A DNA stretch of 64,000 bases from AP-15 sp963788085 (GTDB lineage: Bacteria; Pseudomonadota; Alphaproteobacteria; ATCC43930; CGMCC-115725). The translations under genes were made by a program, and so were the position numbers. This document shows positions 55,506 to 64,000 of the stretch, piece by piece. Location of the stretch: NCBI GenBank assembly GCA_963788085.1, contig CAWBFS010000071.1:19842-83841 (forward strand), written 5' to 3'. Within the stretch, counting starts at the first letter, position 1. Each line of letters opens with the position of its first letter. The notes under the pieces were generated by a model. It was not told where the DNA came from. It did no database searches and saw nothing but the letters and a program-made list of their open reading frames with translations.

Positions 55506-57886
55506 ATGAGCGTCATCGGAACGCCGGTCCGGCGGCGTGAGGATTATCGCTTTCTGACCGGCCAGGGCACCTACACCGACGACATCAACCGGCCGGGACA
55601 GCTCCACGCCTACATTCTGCGCAGCCCGCACGCCAATGCGCGGATCACCGGCATCGATACCTCCGGCGGCCGCCTCGGCGCCGGGTGTCGTGGCCGTCTA
55701 CACCGGGAAGGACATGGCCGCGGACGGGGTCGGCGGGCTGCCCTGCGGCTGGCAGATCCATTCGAAGGACGGCTCGCCGATGGTCGAGCCGCCGCATCCG
55801 CCGCTCGTCACCGACCGGGTCCGCCATGTCGGCGACCAGGTCGCCGTCGTCATCGCCGAGACACTCGCGCAGGCCCGCGATGCCGCCGAGCTGATCCAGG
55901 TCGACTATGTCGAGGAGCCCGCGGCGATCGACCCGGCCGCGGCGCTTCAGCCGGCGCGCGCCGCAGGTGCACAGCGAAGCGCCGGGCAATCTCTGCTATG
56001 ATTGGCATCTGGGCGATCTCGCCGCGGTTGAGGCCGCGTTTGCCAAGGCGGCGCGGGTCGTCAAGCTCGACCTCACAAACAACCGGCTCGTCCCCAACGC
56101 GATGGAGCCGCGCGCCGCGATCGGCGAGTTCAACCGGGCTACGGGCGAATACACGCTCTACACGACGAGCCAGAACCCGCATGTGATCCGCCTGTTGATG
56201 GGCGCCTTCGTGTTGCACATCCCGGAGGCGAGGTTGCGGGTCGTGGCGCCCGATGTCGGCGGCGGCTTCGGGTCGAAGATCTACCATTACGCCGAAGAGG
56301 CGATCGTCACCTGGGCCGCCGGCAAGCTGAGGCGGCCGGTCAAATGGACCGCGGAGCGCTCCGAGAGCTTCATGTCGGACGCGCATGGGCGCGACCATGT
56401 CACCCATGTCGAGCTGGCCCTCGACCGAGATGCGAAATTCCTCGCGCTCAAGGTCTCGACCATCGCCAATATGGGCGCCTATCTGTCGACCTTCGCGCCC
56501 AGCATCCCGACCTATCTCTATGGGACGCTGCTCGCCGGCACTTACACGACACCGGCGATCTACGTCGAAACCAAAGCCGTGTTCACTCACACCGTCCCGG
56601 TCGACGCCTATCGCGGGGCGGGCCGTCCGGAGGCAACCTTTCTGCTCGAGCGCATCGTCGACCTCGCGGCCGACGAGCTCGGCATGGATCCGGCTGAGCT
56701 GCGCCGCCGCAACTTCATCGCGAAGGACGCTTATCCATATCAGACGCCAGTCGCGCTGCAATACGACAGCGGCGACTACTTTACGACGCTCGATCTCGCG
56801 CTGAAGGCCGCCGACGTTCAGGGCTTCGAGACCCGGCGCCGTGAGGCGGCGGGGCGAGGTAAGTTGCGCGGCCTCGGCCTCGCCACCTACATCGAGGCCT
56901 GTGGCATCGCTCCTTCGGCTGTCGCCGGGGCGCTCGGCGCCCGCGCTGGCCTTTACGAAAGCGCCGAAGTCCGGGTTCACCCGACCGGGAGCGTGACGAT
57001 CCTTACCGGATCGCACAGCCACGGTCAGGGGCATGAGACGACTTTTTCGCAACTCGTCGCAGACGGGCTCGGCATTCCAATCGAAAACGTCGAGGTCATC
57101 CACGGCGACACCGACAAGATCCCTTTTGGCATGGGCACCTATGGCTCGCGCTCGCTGGCGGTCGGCGGCTCTGCGATCGTCAAGGCGATGGACAAGGTCG
57201 TCGCCAAAGGCCGCAAGATCGCCGCCCATCTCCTCGAAGCCGCCGAGGCCGATGTCGAGTTCAAGGATGGCAAGTTCACCGTTGCCGGCACCGACCGGTC
57301 GAAGTCCATGGCAGAGGTGGCATTGACCGCCTATGTGCCGCATAATTTCCCGCATGAGGAGCTGGAGCCCGGCCTCGACGAGACCGCGTTCTACGACCCG
57401 AAAAACTTCACCTTCCCCTCGGGCGCCCATATCGCCGAGGTCGAGATCGACCCGGAAACCGGGCAGGTCACGATCGTCAATTTCACCGCCAGTGACGATT
57501 TCGGGCGCATCCTCAACCCAATGATCGTCGAGGGCCAGGTTCATGGTGGCCTCGCCCAGGGCATCGGCCAGGCCTTGCTCGAAGGCTGCGTCTACGACAA
57601 GGAAACCGGCCAGCTGCTGACCGGCTCCTACAACGACTACACGATGCCGCGCGCCGGCGATCTGCCGTACTTCAAATTATCGACCAACGTGACCCCGTGC
57701 ACGCACAATCCGCTGGGAGTCAAAGGCTGCGGCGAGGCCGGAGCGATCGGCGCGCCGGCGGCGATCATCAACGCCCTCGTCGACGCGCTGAAGCCGCTCG
57801 GCATCCGGCATCTCGACATGCCGGCCACACCGGAGAGGCTATGGCGCCTCATCCAACAGCACCGCTCGCCGCTCGCCGCGGAATAG
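55506..57886 (+). CDS. coxL: molybdenum hydroxylase large subunit, form II CoxL, two frameshifts
   Basis: About 793 residues from the ATG at 55506 (MSVIGTPVRRREDYRFLTGQ). After single extra bases near 55685 and 55960 are removed the protein is continuous: AVYTGKDMAADGVGGLP, PDVGGGFGSKIYHYAEEAIV (Mo cofactor), the active-site loop DAYRGAGRPEATFLLERI and the catalytic Glu in VKGCGEAGAIGAP. The loop AYRGAGR marks form II; true CO dehydrogenases have AYxCSFR with the Cys that binds copper. It is therefore an aldehyde or purine-like hydroxylase of unknown substrate, not a proven CO oxidiser. Cotranscribed with coxS and coxM. Confidence 0.92.
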
Positions 57887-57896
57887 GGAGAGCCCG

Positions 57897-58690
57897 ATGT
57901 ACGAATTCAACTACCACAAGCCGACGAGTCTCGACGAGGTCACGAACCTGCTCGGCACCAATGAGGAAGCGAAGCTCGTCGCCGGCGGCATGACCCTGAT
58001 CCCGACCCTGAAGCTGCGGCTCGCGCGCCCGTCGGACCTCATCGACCTGGCCGCGATCCCGTCGTTGCGCGGCATTACCGACGCGGGCGACGCGATCGTC
58101 ATCGGCGCGATGACGCGGCACGCCGAGGTCAACCGCTCGTCTGTGGTCAAGCAGGGCATCCCCGGGCTCGCCGCGATGGCGGGGATGATCGGCGACCCCG
58201 CGGTGCGCAACCGCGGCACGCTCGGCGGGTCGATCAGCAACAACGATCCCGCGGCCGATTACCCGGCAGCAGTGATAGGGCTCAACGCAACCGTGCACAC
58301 CACCAAGCGCGAGATCGCCGCCGACAATTTCTTCACCGGCATGTTCGAGACCGCGCTCGAGCCGGCCGAGATCGTCACCTCGGTCCGCTTCCCGAAGCCG
58401 CAAGCCTCCTGCTACCAGAAATTCCGCAACCCGGCCTCGCGCTACGCGATCGTCGGCGTGTTCGTCGCCCGCACGGCGGCGGCGTGCGCGTCGCGGTGAC
58501 CGGCGCCGGGCCCAGCGTCTTCCGCGTCCCCGAGATGGAAGCGGCGCTCGCGCGCTCCTTCACTCCGGACGCGATCAAGGACATCACGATCCCCGACACC
58601 GGCCTCAACTCCGACATCCACGCCAGCGCCGAATACCGCGCCCACCTCGTCGGCGTGATGGCCCGCCGCGCCGTCGCCGGCTGCGGGTGA
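57897..58690 (+). CDS. coxM: molybdenum hydroxylase FAD-binding medium subunit (CoxM), one frameshift
   Basis: About 264 residues. FAD-binding PCMH-type motifs: AKLVAGGMTLIPTLKLRLAR (AGGxxLIP), TIGDPAVRNRGTLGG-type segment (GDPAVRNRGTLGGSISNNDP) and ADYPAAVIGL. A slip near 58476 (in a GGCGGCGGC stretch) separates VGVFVARTAAA from RVAVTGAGPSVFRVPEMEAA, which continues the CO_deh_flav_C domain to SAEYRAHLVGVMARRAV. CoxM receives electrons from the iron-sulphur subunit and passes them to a quinone. It begins 10 bases after coxL and ends 4 bases before the convergent amidohydrolase remnant. Confidence 0.9.
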
Positions 58691-58694
58691 GGCG

Positions 58695-59556
58695 CTAATT
58701 CACGAAGCGGTAGAGTTTGGCGGCGTTGTCGCAGACGATCTTTTTGCGGGTGGCTGCGGGCAGGTGGCCGAGCTCGCGTTGGATATATTCCTGGGAGTCG
58801 GGCCAGACGCCGTCGGGGTGCGGGAAGTCCGAGCCCCACATGATGTTGTCCTCGCCGAGTTCGTCGAGCAGTTTCACGCCGATCGGGTCGCTCTGGTAGG
58901 TGGTGTAGCACTGGCGCCGCCAGTATTCACTGGGCTCATCTTCAGATCGAGCTCCTTGAACTGGTCGTCCCACCCGGCGTCCATGCGGGATCCCGCCGGT
59001 GCCGGCCTCGCCGATGACGAGCTTGATGCTGGGGTGATGTTCGAGGACGCCCGAGAAGATCACCGACAACAATACCTCCGACATGTACATCTGGAAGCTG
59101 GTGATGCCGGCGGCGCGGGCGGCGAGCGCGACCTTTGGCGCGAGCTTCGTAAATCGCGCCTGATACCGCTGCCGATCGTATGGAAATGCACCGGCAACCC
59201 GGAGGCGGCGACCGCGTCCCACATCCGGTTCCACCAAGGGTCCCACAGCGGCGTCATGTCGCCGCGTCGCGAGATTTCGAGCCCGCACGCCGCCGCGCCG
59301 CGCGACCCGCTCGATCTCGCCGACCGCAGCATCAATGTCGTGGTTCGGGATGCAGGCGAGCCCCGCGAAACGATCGGGGTGGGTCATACAGCAATCGGCG
59401 AGCCACTCGTTGTGGATACGGAGCATCTCGCCGGCGGCTTCGTCGTCGTTGATGCGGCTGGTGGCACCGAGGATGCCGTACAATACCTCGGCCTGAATGC
59501 CGTCGCGGTCCTGGTCCTTGAGCCGCATTTCGGGGTCGGTCATCCGCGGATGCCGA
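58695..59556 (-). pseudogene. truncated copy of the amidohydrolase at the right edge
   Basis: Nearly the same sequence as the gene at 62952-64000 (VLYGILGATSRINDDEAAGE, SFQMYMSEVLLSVIFSGVLE, EDNIMWGSDFPHPDGVWPDS) but it starts at MTDPEMRLKDQDRDG, lacking the first 60 or so residues of the intact copy, and has a roughly 14-base deletion near 58985 where the intact gene reads WIPYILQRMDAEW, plus frame slips near 59165 and 59290. Similarity ends abruptly near 59556. The missing N-terminus and the deletion argue for real decay, not sequencing error. Confidence 0.8.
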
Positions 59557-59574
59557 TGCTCACGTTAGCCGATT

Positions 59575-61239
59575 TCAGAGCGGCAATCCGAGGTCGCCCA
59601 AGCCTTCCGCGACACGATCCAGAAAGTCTCGGGTGAATGGTACCGCGCTCAAAACTTGGCTTATTGTAACCTCTGGAGAGCAGCGCCGCAGCGCAGTAAG
59701 CGCGTCAAGGGCTGCGATACGGTCGCCTAGGCGCGCATATGAAACGGCTAATGTCCGGTTCACCCAGGCGACACCAGGCTGCTCCAATAGGGCCCTTCGT
59801 TTCCAGCGGACTGCCTCGTCATAACGACCGGCATCAAAATAGGCGGAGCCAATCCCGATAAAACGATGGGCATTTTGCGGGCGGGCAGGAGCAAGGCTAA
59901 TCGCCCGCATAAAATGTTGGATGGCAACCTCCGATCGTCCCAAATAAGTATTGAGCCACCCACTTCGTTCCCAAGCCCAGGCAGAAGTCGGGTCAAGTGC
60001 GAGCGCCCGTTCCAGCAGAGCGGCGCTGGCCTCGAAGTCGTTCACCATCGTGTGAACCGCGCATCGGGCTGTGACCACCAGCGGGTCGCCTTCGGCGTCT
60101 AATACGCCCGCGCGGTTCGCGAGGTGCAAAGCGTGCATCTTCTCCTCGGTGACCGAGAGAGCGCCCTGATAGGTGACCAGCTGAGCATGGCACCACGCCG
60201 CCAAGGCGGTGGCCAGCGCATAGTCTGGGTCAATCTCCATCGCCCTGGCGAGCAGCTCGAGCGCCTGTCCTGCTGCATCGGGACTTGCCGCAAACGCCAA
60301 AGGAATGGCCCGCATCGCGAGATCGTAAGCGCCAAGATCCTCGGGCCGCTTTCCCTGGGCGCGCTCGATCTCGGCTTTTCTGACGTTAGGCAATATCGCG
60401 AGCACGACACCCTCGGTGACACGATCTTGCAGCTCGAACAGGTCACTCGTTCGACCGTCGAAGCTGTCGCCCCAAAGGTGACGCTCGTTGGCCGCATCGA
60501 GGAGACAAATGATCACTCGCAGGCGCTCCTCGGCCTGCGAGACTCTGCCGGTAAGACAATAGCGGGCACTATTTTCGCAGGCGAGCCGCTGCAAATTGAG
60601 CGAAGCTACGTTCGATGACCTGGCTAGTGTGACGGAAACGGAGCGGGCGCTACTCAGAGCGCAGGCGAGCCCTTCCGCAAGGCTCTCTGCGAAGAATGTG
60701 TGATCGATGGTGGCGGTACGGAGCGGGAGAATGACCAATGAAGGCCTTCCTCGCGCGTTACGCACCAGCGGGGGCGGCTTATCCAAACTCGGGGCACTAT
60801 TGCTTTCGGGCGAACAGGCCCGGCGGAGAGTAGAAGAAGGGGTTTCACCAAAGCATCGCCGGTATTGCGCGGCAAATCTGCCGAAGTGGTTGAATCCGTT
60901 CCGGGCGGCGATCTCGGTGACCGAGACGTCTGCTCCCGCGGCGAGCAGTTGTTCGCGAACCGCTGCAAGCCGTGTTCGGCGCAGATACTCGCGTGGTGCG
61001 AGGCCCAAGAAGACGCGGAAATGCTTGCGCAGCGTTCGCTCTGCCACGCCGCACACTTTGACGAGGTCCGCAATTGTGACCTTCTCGCCCGTTCGTGCGC
61101 GTATGAAATCGACGGCCTTCTTGACATCGTAAGGAACCACCGCGGACCCCGACGGCGCGGCAATTCCCTCCGGTGGAATCGGTGGAGCACTCGTTGGGGT
61201 GCTTCGTCGGCTTAGCGCGGACATTCCAACCGCCCTCAC
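59575..61239 (-). CDS. AraC-type HTH regulator with TolB-like and TPR domains
   Basis: 554 residues, unbroken. Residues 38-140 are an AraC/XylS helix-turn-helix (VTIADLVKVCGVAERTLRKH and DVSVTEIAARNGFNHFGRFA, ending YRRCFGETPS). Residues 165-285 resemble the TolB-like N-terminal domain of adenylate-cyclase/CadC-type proteins (RPSLVILPLRTATIDHTFFA, YCLTGRVSQAEERLRVIICL, RHLWGDSFDG). Residues 300-540 are TPR repeats (ALELLARAMEIDPDYALATA, ASAALLERALALDPTSAWAW, NAHRFIGIGSAYFDAGRYDE). No membrane helix is predicted. An AraC head on a TolB/TPR body is unusual. It is divergent from the haloperoxidase-like gene and is its most obvious candidate regulator. Confidence 0.82.
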   Translation of the reverse strand: MRAVGMSALSRRSTPTSAPPIPPEGIAAPSGSAVVPYDVKKAVDFIRARTGEKVTIADLVKVCGVAERTLRKHFRVFLGLAPREYLRRTRLAAVREQLLAAGADVSVTEIAARNGFNHFGRFAAQYRRCFGETPSSTLRRACSPESNSAPSLDKPPPLVRNARGRPSLVILPLRTATIDHTFFAESLAEGLACALSSARSVSVTLARSSNVASLNLQRLACENSARYCLTGRVSQAEERLRVIICLLDAANERHLWGDSFDGRTSDLFELQDRVTEGVVLAILPNVRKAEIERAQGKRPEDLGAYDLAMRAIPLAFAASPDAAGQALELLARAMEIDPDYALATALAAWCHAQLVTYQGALSVTEEKMHALHLANRAGVLDAEGDPLVVTARCAVHTMVNDFEASAALLERALALDPTSAWAWERSGWLNTYLGRSEVAIQHFMRAISLAPARPQNAHRFIGIGSAYFDAGRYDEAVRWKRRALLEQPGVAWVNRTLAVSYARLGDRIAALDALTALRRCSPEVTISQVLSAVPFTRDFLDRVAEGLGDLGLPL

Positions 61240-61524
61240 GCCGTTCGGGGTGGTCCTGATTGCCGGGCGCTATGATATCGCGACGGACCGTCTATCGACA
61301 GGCAAAATTTGGGCCGATAGCGGATGGGTAGGCCGAAATCGGATAGAAATCGCCGCCTTTACCCGGAAGACTCGTCCTGCCCGCGGCCGTGAGCCTCAAC
61401 GAGGCGGGCTTTGTTTGCGTCAGCTTCAAAATCGCGCCTCAGCGCCTCGGGACTCGACGGCACGACAAGTATGAAGCACGTCGTCCACACGCTGCGGCGA
61501 GATGGTCAAGATAGGAGCGGTGAT

Positions 61525-62928
61525 ATGCGAGGCATTGCCTGGTTGGTCATGCTGCTGGTCGTCTCCGGTCTGCCGGCGCAGGCGGAACAAGCCGGGGGGG
61601 TGGAGCCGCAGGCCGGCACCTGGAAGACCTGGGTCATCAGTTCGGGCCCGCAGTTCCGGGTTTCGCCGCCGCCCGATCGTGCCGCGACCGAGAAGGAGTT
61701 GAGCGAACTCAGGCAGATGGCGGCCACGCGTGATCGCGCGGCGCTTGACCGCGTCGCCTATTGGGATACCGGGGCTCCGTCTTATCGCTGGAGTGAGATC
61801 GCAGTTGCCGAGCTACTCAAAAATGGCACCGGCTGGCCAGTCGCAGTACGCGACCTCGCGCTGATGCACATTGCGATCTATGACGCCCTGGTCGCGGCCT
61901 GGGACAGCAAATACGCGTACAACCGGCCACATCCGAGCGCGGTCAAAGCTGACCTGACGACGGTGGTCGCGAACCCACCGAGCCCTTCCTATCCGGCCGA
62001 GCACGCGGTGGCTGCCGCCGCGGCCTCAGAGGTCCTGGCCTACGTCTTTCCCGATCGAGCCTCGTTTTTCCGGGAAAAAGCCGAGGAGGCCGCGGGTTCT
62101 CGTCTGACCGCGGGCGTCAATTATCCGAGCGACATCGCGGCGGGTATGGCGCTCGGCAAGCAAGTCGCCGCTCTCGTGATCGCGCGCGGCAAATCCGACG
62201 GAACGGACTCCAAATGGACCGGTTCTGTGCCGGGCGGCCCCGGCAAGTGGACCGGCACAAACCCGATCTTGCCAATGGCCGGGACGTGGAAACCCTGGGT
62301 CCTGTCCTCGCCGAGCGAATTCCGCCCTGGGCCGCCGATCCCCTACGACTCGCCAGAAAAGGCAGCCGAACTCGCCGAACTCAAGAACTTTCCGCGGACG
62401 CCGCTGACCAACAACGAGGCTCTCTTCTGGGAGGCCGCCGTTGGCGGGTTGCGGGCGCATCAGTACTGGAACGAACAGCTCAGCAAGATGACGTTGGAAT
62501 ACCGGCTCGACGACGACCCGCCGCGCGCCGCCCGCGCTTTCGTGCTGCCGTTTGTCGTGCTGTATGACTCAGCTATCGGTTGCTGGGAAGCGAAGTATAC
62601 CTACTGGGCGATCCGCCCTTTCCAGCTCGATCCCGAGATCAAGACTGTATTCACCACGCCTAATCACCCAAGCTACCCGGCGGCTCATGCGTGTTCCTCG
62701 ACCGCCGTCACCAGGGTGCTCGGCTATCTTTTCCCGCGGGATGCTGAAGCGTTTGCGGCGCTCGGGGACCGGGCCGGGGAGTCGCGTATCTGGGCGGGCA
62801 TCCATTTTCGCAGCGACATCGTCGCCGGTCGCCAACTCGGCTTTGCTGTCGCGAACAAGGTAATCGAGCGCGCAACGCAGGACGGTGCGCGGCAGCTGCG
62901 CCCGGACGTGAGTTTGTCGACACACTGA
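61525..62928 (+). CDS. exported tandem-PAP2 vanadium haloperoxidase-like phosphatase
   Basis: 467 residues from the ATG at 61525 (MRGIAWLVMLLVVSGLPAQA, a signal peptide); AGGAGCGG lies 5-12 bases upstream. Two similar halves each carry PAP2 elements: first KYAYNRPHPS, NPPSPSYPAEHAVAAAAASE and GVNYPSDIAAGMALG; second KYTYWAIRPFQLDPE, NHPSYPAAHACSSTAVTRVL and WAGIHFRSDIVAGRQLG. The second half has the more complete S-x-P-A-x-H and G-x-H-x-x-x-D residues that bind phosphate or vanadate. It is periplasmic or secreted; phosphatase or halogenase activity cannot be told apart by sequence. It is bracketed by the two amidohydrolase copies. Confidence 0.85.
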   Translation: MRGIAWLVMLLVVSGLPAQAEQAGGVEPQAGTWKTWVISSGPQFRVSPPPDRAATEKELSELRQMAATRDRAALDRVAYWDTGAPSYRWSEIAVAELLKNGTGWPVAVRDLALMHIAIYDALVAAWDSKYAYNRPHPSAVKADLTTVVANPPSPSYPAEHAVAAAAASEVLAYVFPDRASFFREKAEEAAGSRLTAGVNYPSDIAAGMALGKQVAALVIARGKSDGTDSKWTGSVPGGPGKWTGTNPILPMAGTWKPWVLSSPSEFRPGPPIPYDSPEKAAELAELKNFPRTPLTNNEALFWEAAVGGLRAHQYWNEQLSKMTLEYRLDDDPPRAARAFVLPFVVLYDSAIGCWEAKYTYWAIRPFQLDPEIKTVFTTPNHPSYPAAHACSSTAVTRVLGYLFPRDAEAFAALGDRAGESRIWAGIHFRSDIVAGRQLGFAVANKVIERATQDGARQLRPDVSLSTH

Positions 62929-62951
62929 TCGGACTCAATCCGCGGAGCCGC

Positions 62952-64000
62952 TCAATTAACGAAGCGGTAGAGTTTGGCGGCGTTGTCGCACACGATCTTT
63001 TTGCGGGTGGCGGCGGGGAGGTGGCCTAGCTCGCGCTGGATATATTCCTGCGAGTCGGGCCAGACGCCGTCGGGGTGCGGGAAGTCCGAGCCCCACATGA
63101 TGTTGTCCTCGCCGAGTTCGTCGAGCAGTTTCACGCCGATCGGGTCACTCTGATAGGTGGCGTAGCACTGGCGGCGCCAGTATTCGCTGGGCCTCATCTT
63201 CAGATCGAGCTCCTTGAACTGGTCCTCCCATTCGGCGTCCATGCGCTGCAGGATGTAGGGGATCCAGCCGGTGCCGGCCTCGCCGATGACGAGCTTGATG
63301 CCGGGGTGATGTTCGAGGACGCCCGAGAAGATCACCGACAGCAATACCTCCGACATGTACATCTGGAAGCTGGTGATGCCGGCGGCGCGGGCGGCGAGCG
63401 CCACCTTTGGTGCCAGCTTCGTAAAATCGCGCCTGATACCGCTGCCGATCGTATGGAAATGCACCGGCAGCCCGCTCGCCGCGACCGCGTCCCACATCGG
63501 GTTCCACCACGGGTCCCATAGCGGGGTCATGTCGCCCCGGCGCGAGATTTCGAGCCCGCGCACCCCGCCGCGCCGCGCGACGCGTTCGATCTCGCCGACC
63601 GCAGCGTCGATGTCGTGGTTCGGAATGCAGGCGAGCCCGGCGAAACGATCGGGGTGGGTCATGCAGAAATCGGCGAGCCACTCGTTGTAGATACGCAGCA
63701 TCTCGCCGGCGGCCTCGTCGTCGTTGATGCGGCTGGTGGCGCCGAGGATGCCATAGAGCACCTCGGCTTGGATGCCGTCGCGGTCCTGGTCCTTGATCCG
63801 CAATTCGGGATCGGTCATGCGGCGGATGCCCTTCTTGCCGTCCGCGTAGATCCCCTCAGAGGCCATGCGGTCGGAGCGATGGATCTTGCCCGGCTCGTAG
63901 AGGCGGCCGGCCGAGCCCATGCCGTTCATCAGCCCGAACGACGCGCCCGATTTGGTCACCCATTCCTTGCCGCGCGGCCCCTCGGTCACATAGGGCATGC
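62952..64000 (-). CDS. amidohydrolase-2 family metal-dependent hydrolase (N-terminus cut by window edge)
   Basis: At least 348 residues; the frame is open to the right edge, and the ATG at 63998 is probably internal because the family begins with a D-x-H-x-H metal motif not seen here. Conserved parts: LPVHFHTIGSGIRRDF (metal His), FSGVLEHHPGIKLVIGEAGT, and MWGSDFPHPDG (catalytic Asp). The family includes aminocarboxymuconate-semialdehyde decarboxylase, gamma-resorcylate decarboxylase and related non-oxidative decarboxylases; the acceptor is unknown. A decayed duplicate lies at 58695-59556 in the same orientation. Confidence 0.87.
   Translation of the reverse strand, partial: MPYVTEGPRGKEWVTKSGASFGLMNGMGSAGRLYEPGKIHRSDRMASEGIYADGKKGIRRMTDPELRIKDQDRDGIQAEVLYGILGATSRINDDEAAGEMLRIYNEWLADFCMTHPDRFAGLACIPNHDIDAAVGEIERVARRGGVRGLEISRRGDMTPLWDPWWNPMWDAVAASGLPVHFHTIGSGIRRDFTKLAPKVALAARAAGITSFQMYMSEVLLSVIFSGVLEHHPGIKLVIGEAGTGWIPYILQRMDAEWEDQFKELDLKMRPSEYWRRQCYATYQSDPIGVKLLDELGEDNIMWGSDFPHPDGVWPDSQEYIQRELGHLPAATRKKIVCDNAAKLYRFVN

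Noticed and set aside
55850..57544. A minus-strand open frame of about 560 codons opposite coxL
   Set aside because: Mirror-frame artefact of the strongly conserved coxL coding sequence; no family motif.
55506..57886. Aerobic CO dehydrogenase
   Set aside because: The active-site loop lacks the AYxCSFR Cys; it is form II.
1..64000. Programmed translational frameshifting as an explanation for the many broken genes
   Set aside because: No shared slippery motif or stimulator was seen at the sites, and the repairs fit random insertion errors, often in or beside short homopolymers.
1..64000. tRNA, rRNA or transposase genes
   Set aside because: None with a recognisable cloverleaf, rRNA signature or DDE/transposase motif was seen by eye; a covariance-model and profile search could still find a short or degenerate one.

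Overview
The window is GC-rich (roughly two thirds G+C) and looks alphaproteobacterial, most like a Hyphomicrobiales (Rhizobiales) or Rhodospirillales soil organism. The evidence is a DUF1476 / F1-ATPase zeta-type inhibitor, a Rhodobacter-type PE N-methyltransferase (PmtA), a double cold-shock protein, a CyaC-like membrane cyclase with predicted haem ligands, a SAM-domain/cyclase/ATPase protein, and the palindromic intergenic repeats common in Bradyrhizobium-like genomes. No rRNA, tRNA, CRISPR or transposase gene was seen.

More than 30 otherwise well-conserved genes are split by single-base indels. In 20 of the 24 sites I worked through, deleting one base restores the family sequence, often in or beside a short homopolymer. 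This is best read as insertion-biased sequencing or assembly error, so most broken genes are annotated here as one CDS spanning both frames. Real decay is argued only where homologous sequence is missing: the CoA-transferase fragment at 9.2 kb, the MscS fragment at 25.05 kb, and the truncated amidohydrolase at 58.7 kb.

Layout. 0-8.7 kb: ferritin-like di-iron protein (cut by the left edge), acyl-CoA-dehydrogenase-like flavoprotein, an amidase with its small AtzG-like partner, SDR, methyltransferase, and a very large SAM-cyclase-ATPase-TPR protein with a palindromic repeat in its linker. 8.7-12.2 kb: a palindromic repeat, a CoA-transferase fragment, a Phd/PIN toxin-antitoxin pair with a textbook promoter and operator, an intact CaiB-type CoA-transferase, and a TauD-type dioxygenase. 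12.2-15.9 kb: housekeeping (DUF1476, NRDE/TANGO2 protein, purS) and a PAS hybrid histidine kinase. 16-21 kb: a complete D-erythronate-type catabolic set (denD, otnI divergent from otnK, otnC and a periplasmic binding protein) around a palindromic candidate operator. 21-25 kb: two potassium transporters (NhaP2-type antiporter and Kup). 25-34 kb: MFS transporter, SDR and fumarylacetoacetate-hydrolase family enzyme (acid-sugar type), cold shock, pmtA, hemerythrin, two tandem MetE-like proteins and a PNPOx-like protein. 34-39 kb: a GldA-GldF-GldG-DUF4340 ABC export operon. 39-42.2 kb: a membrane adenylate cyclase with predicted haem ligands and a 2Fe-2S domain, and homogentisate dioxygenase.

42.2-47.7 kb is an accessory island framed by copies of a MITE-like long palindrome. 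It holds a TumE-type toxin with an HVO_A0114-like antitoxin (the toxin hidden by four frameshifts), a 4-fold beta flower protein, a tyrosine recombinase, an unknown protein, a candidate PD-(D/E)XK nuclease in AT-rich DNA, and a DUF5681 protein with a direct repeat overlapping its start and recurring downstream. 47.7-54 kb: EthD, SDR, monooxygenase and acyl-CoA dehydrogenase genes, then a translationally coupled ogt-alkA-pyrF operon and an ECF sigma/anti-sigma pair. 54-58.7 kb: coxGSLM, a form II molybdenum hydroxylase (AYRGAGR loop, not the CO-dehydrogenase loop). 58.7-64 kb: two homologous amidohydrolase copies in direct orientation, one decayed, flanking an AraC/TolB/TPR regulator and a tandem-PAP2 haloperoxidase-like protein; the second copy runs off the right edge.
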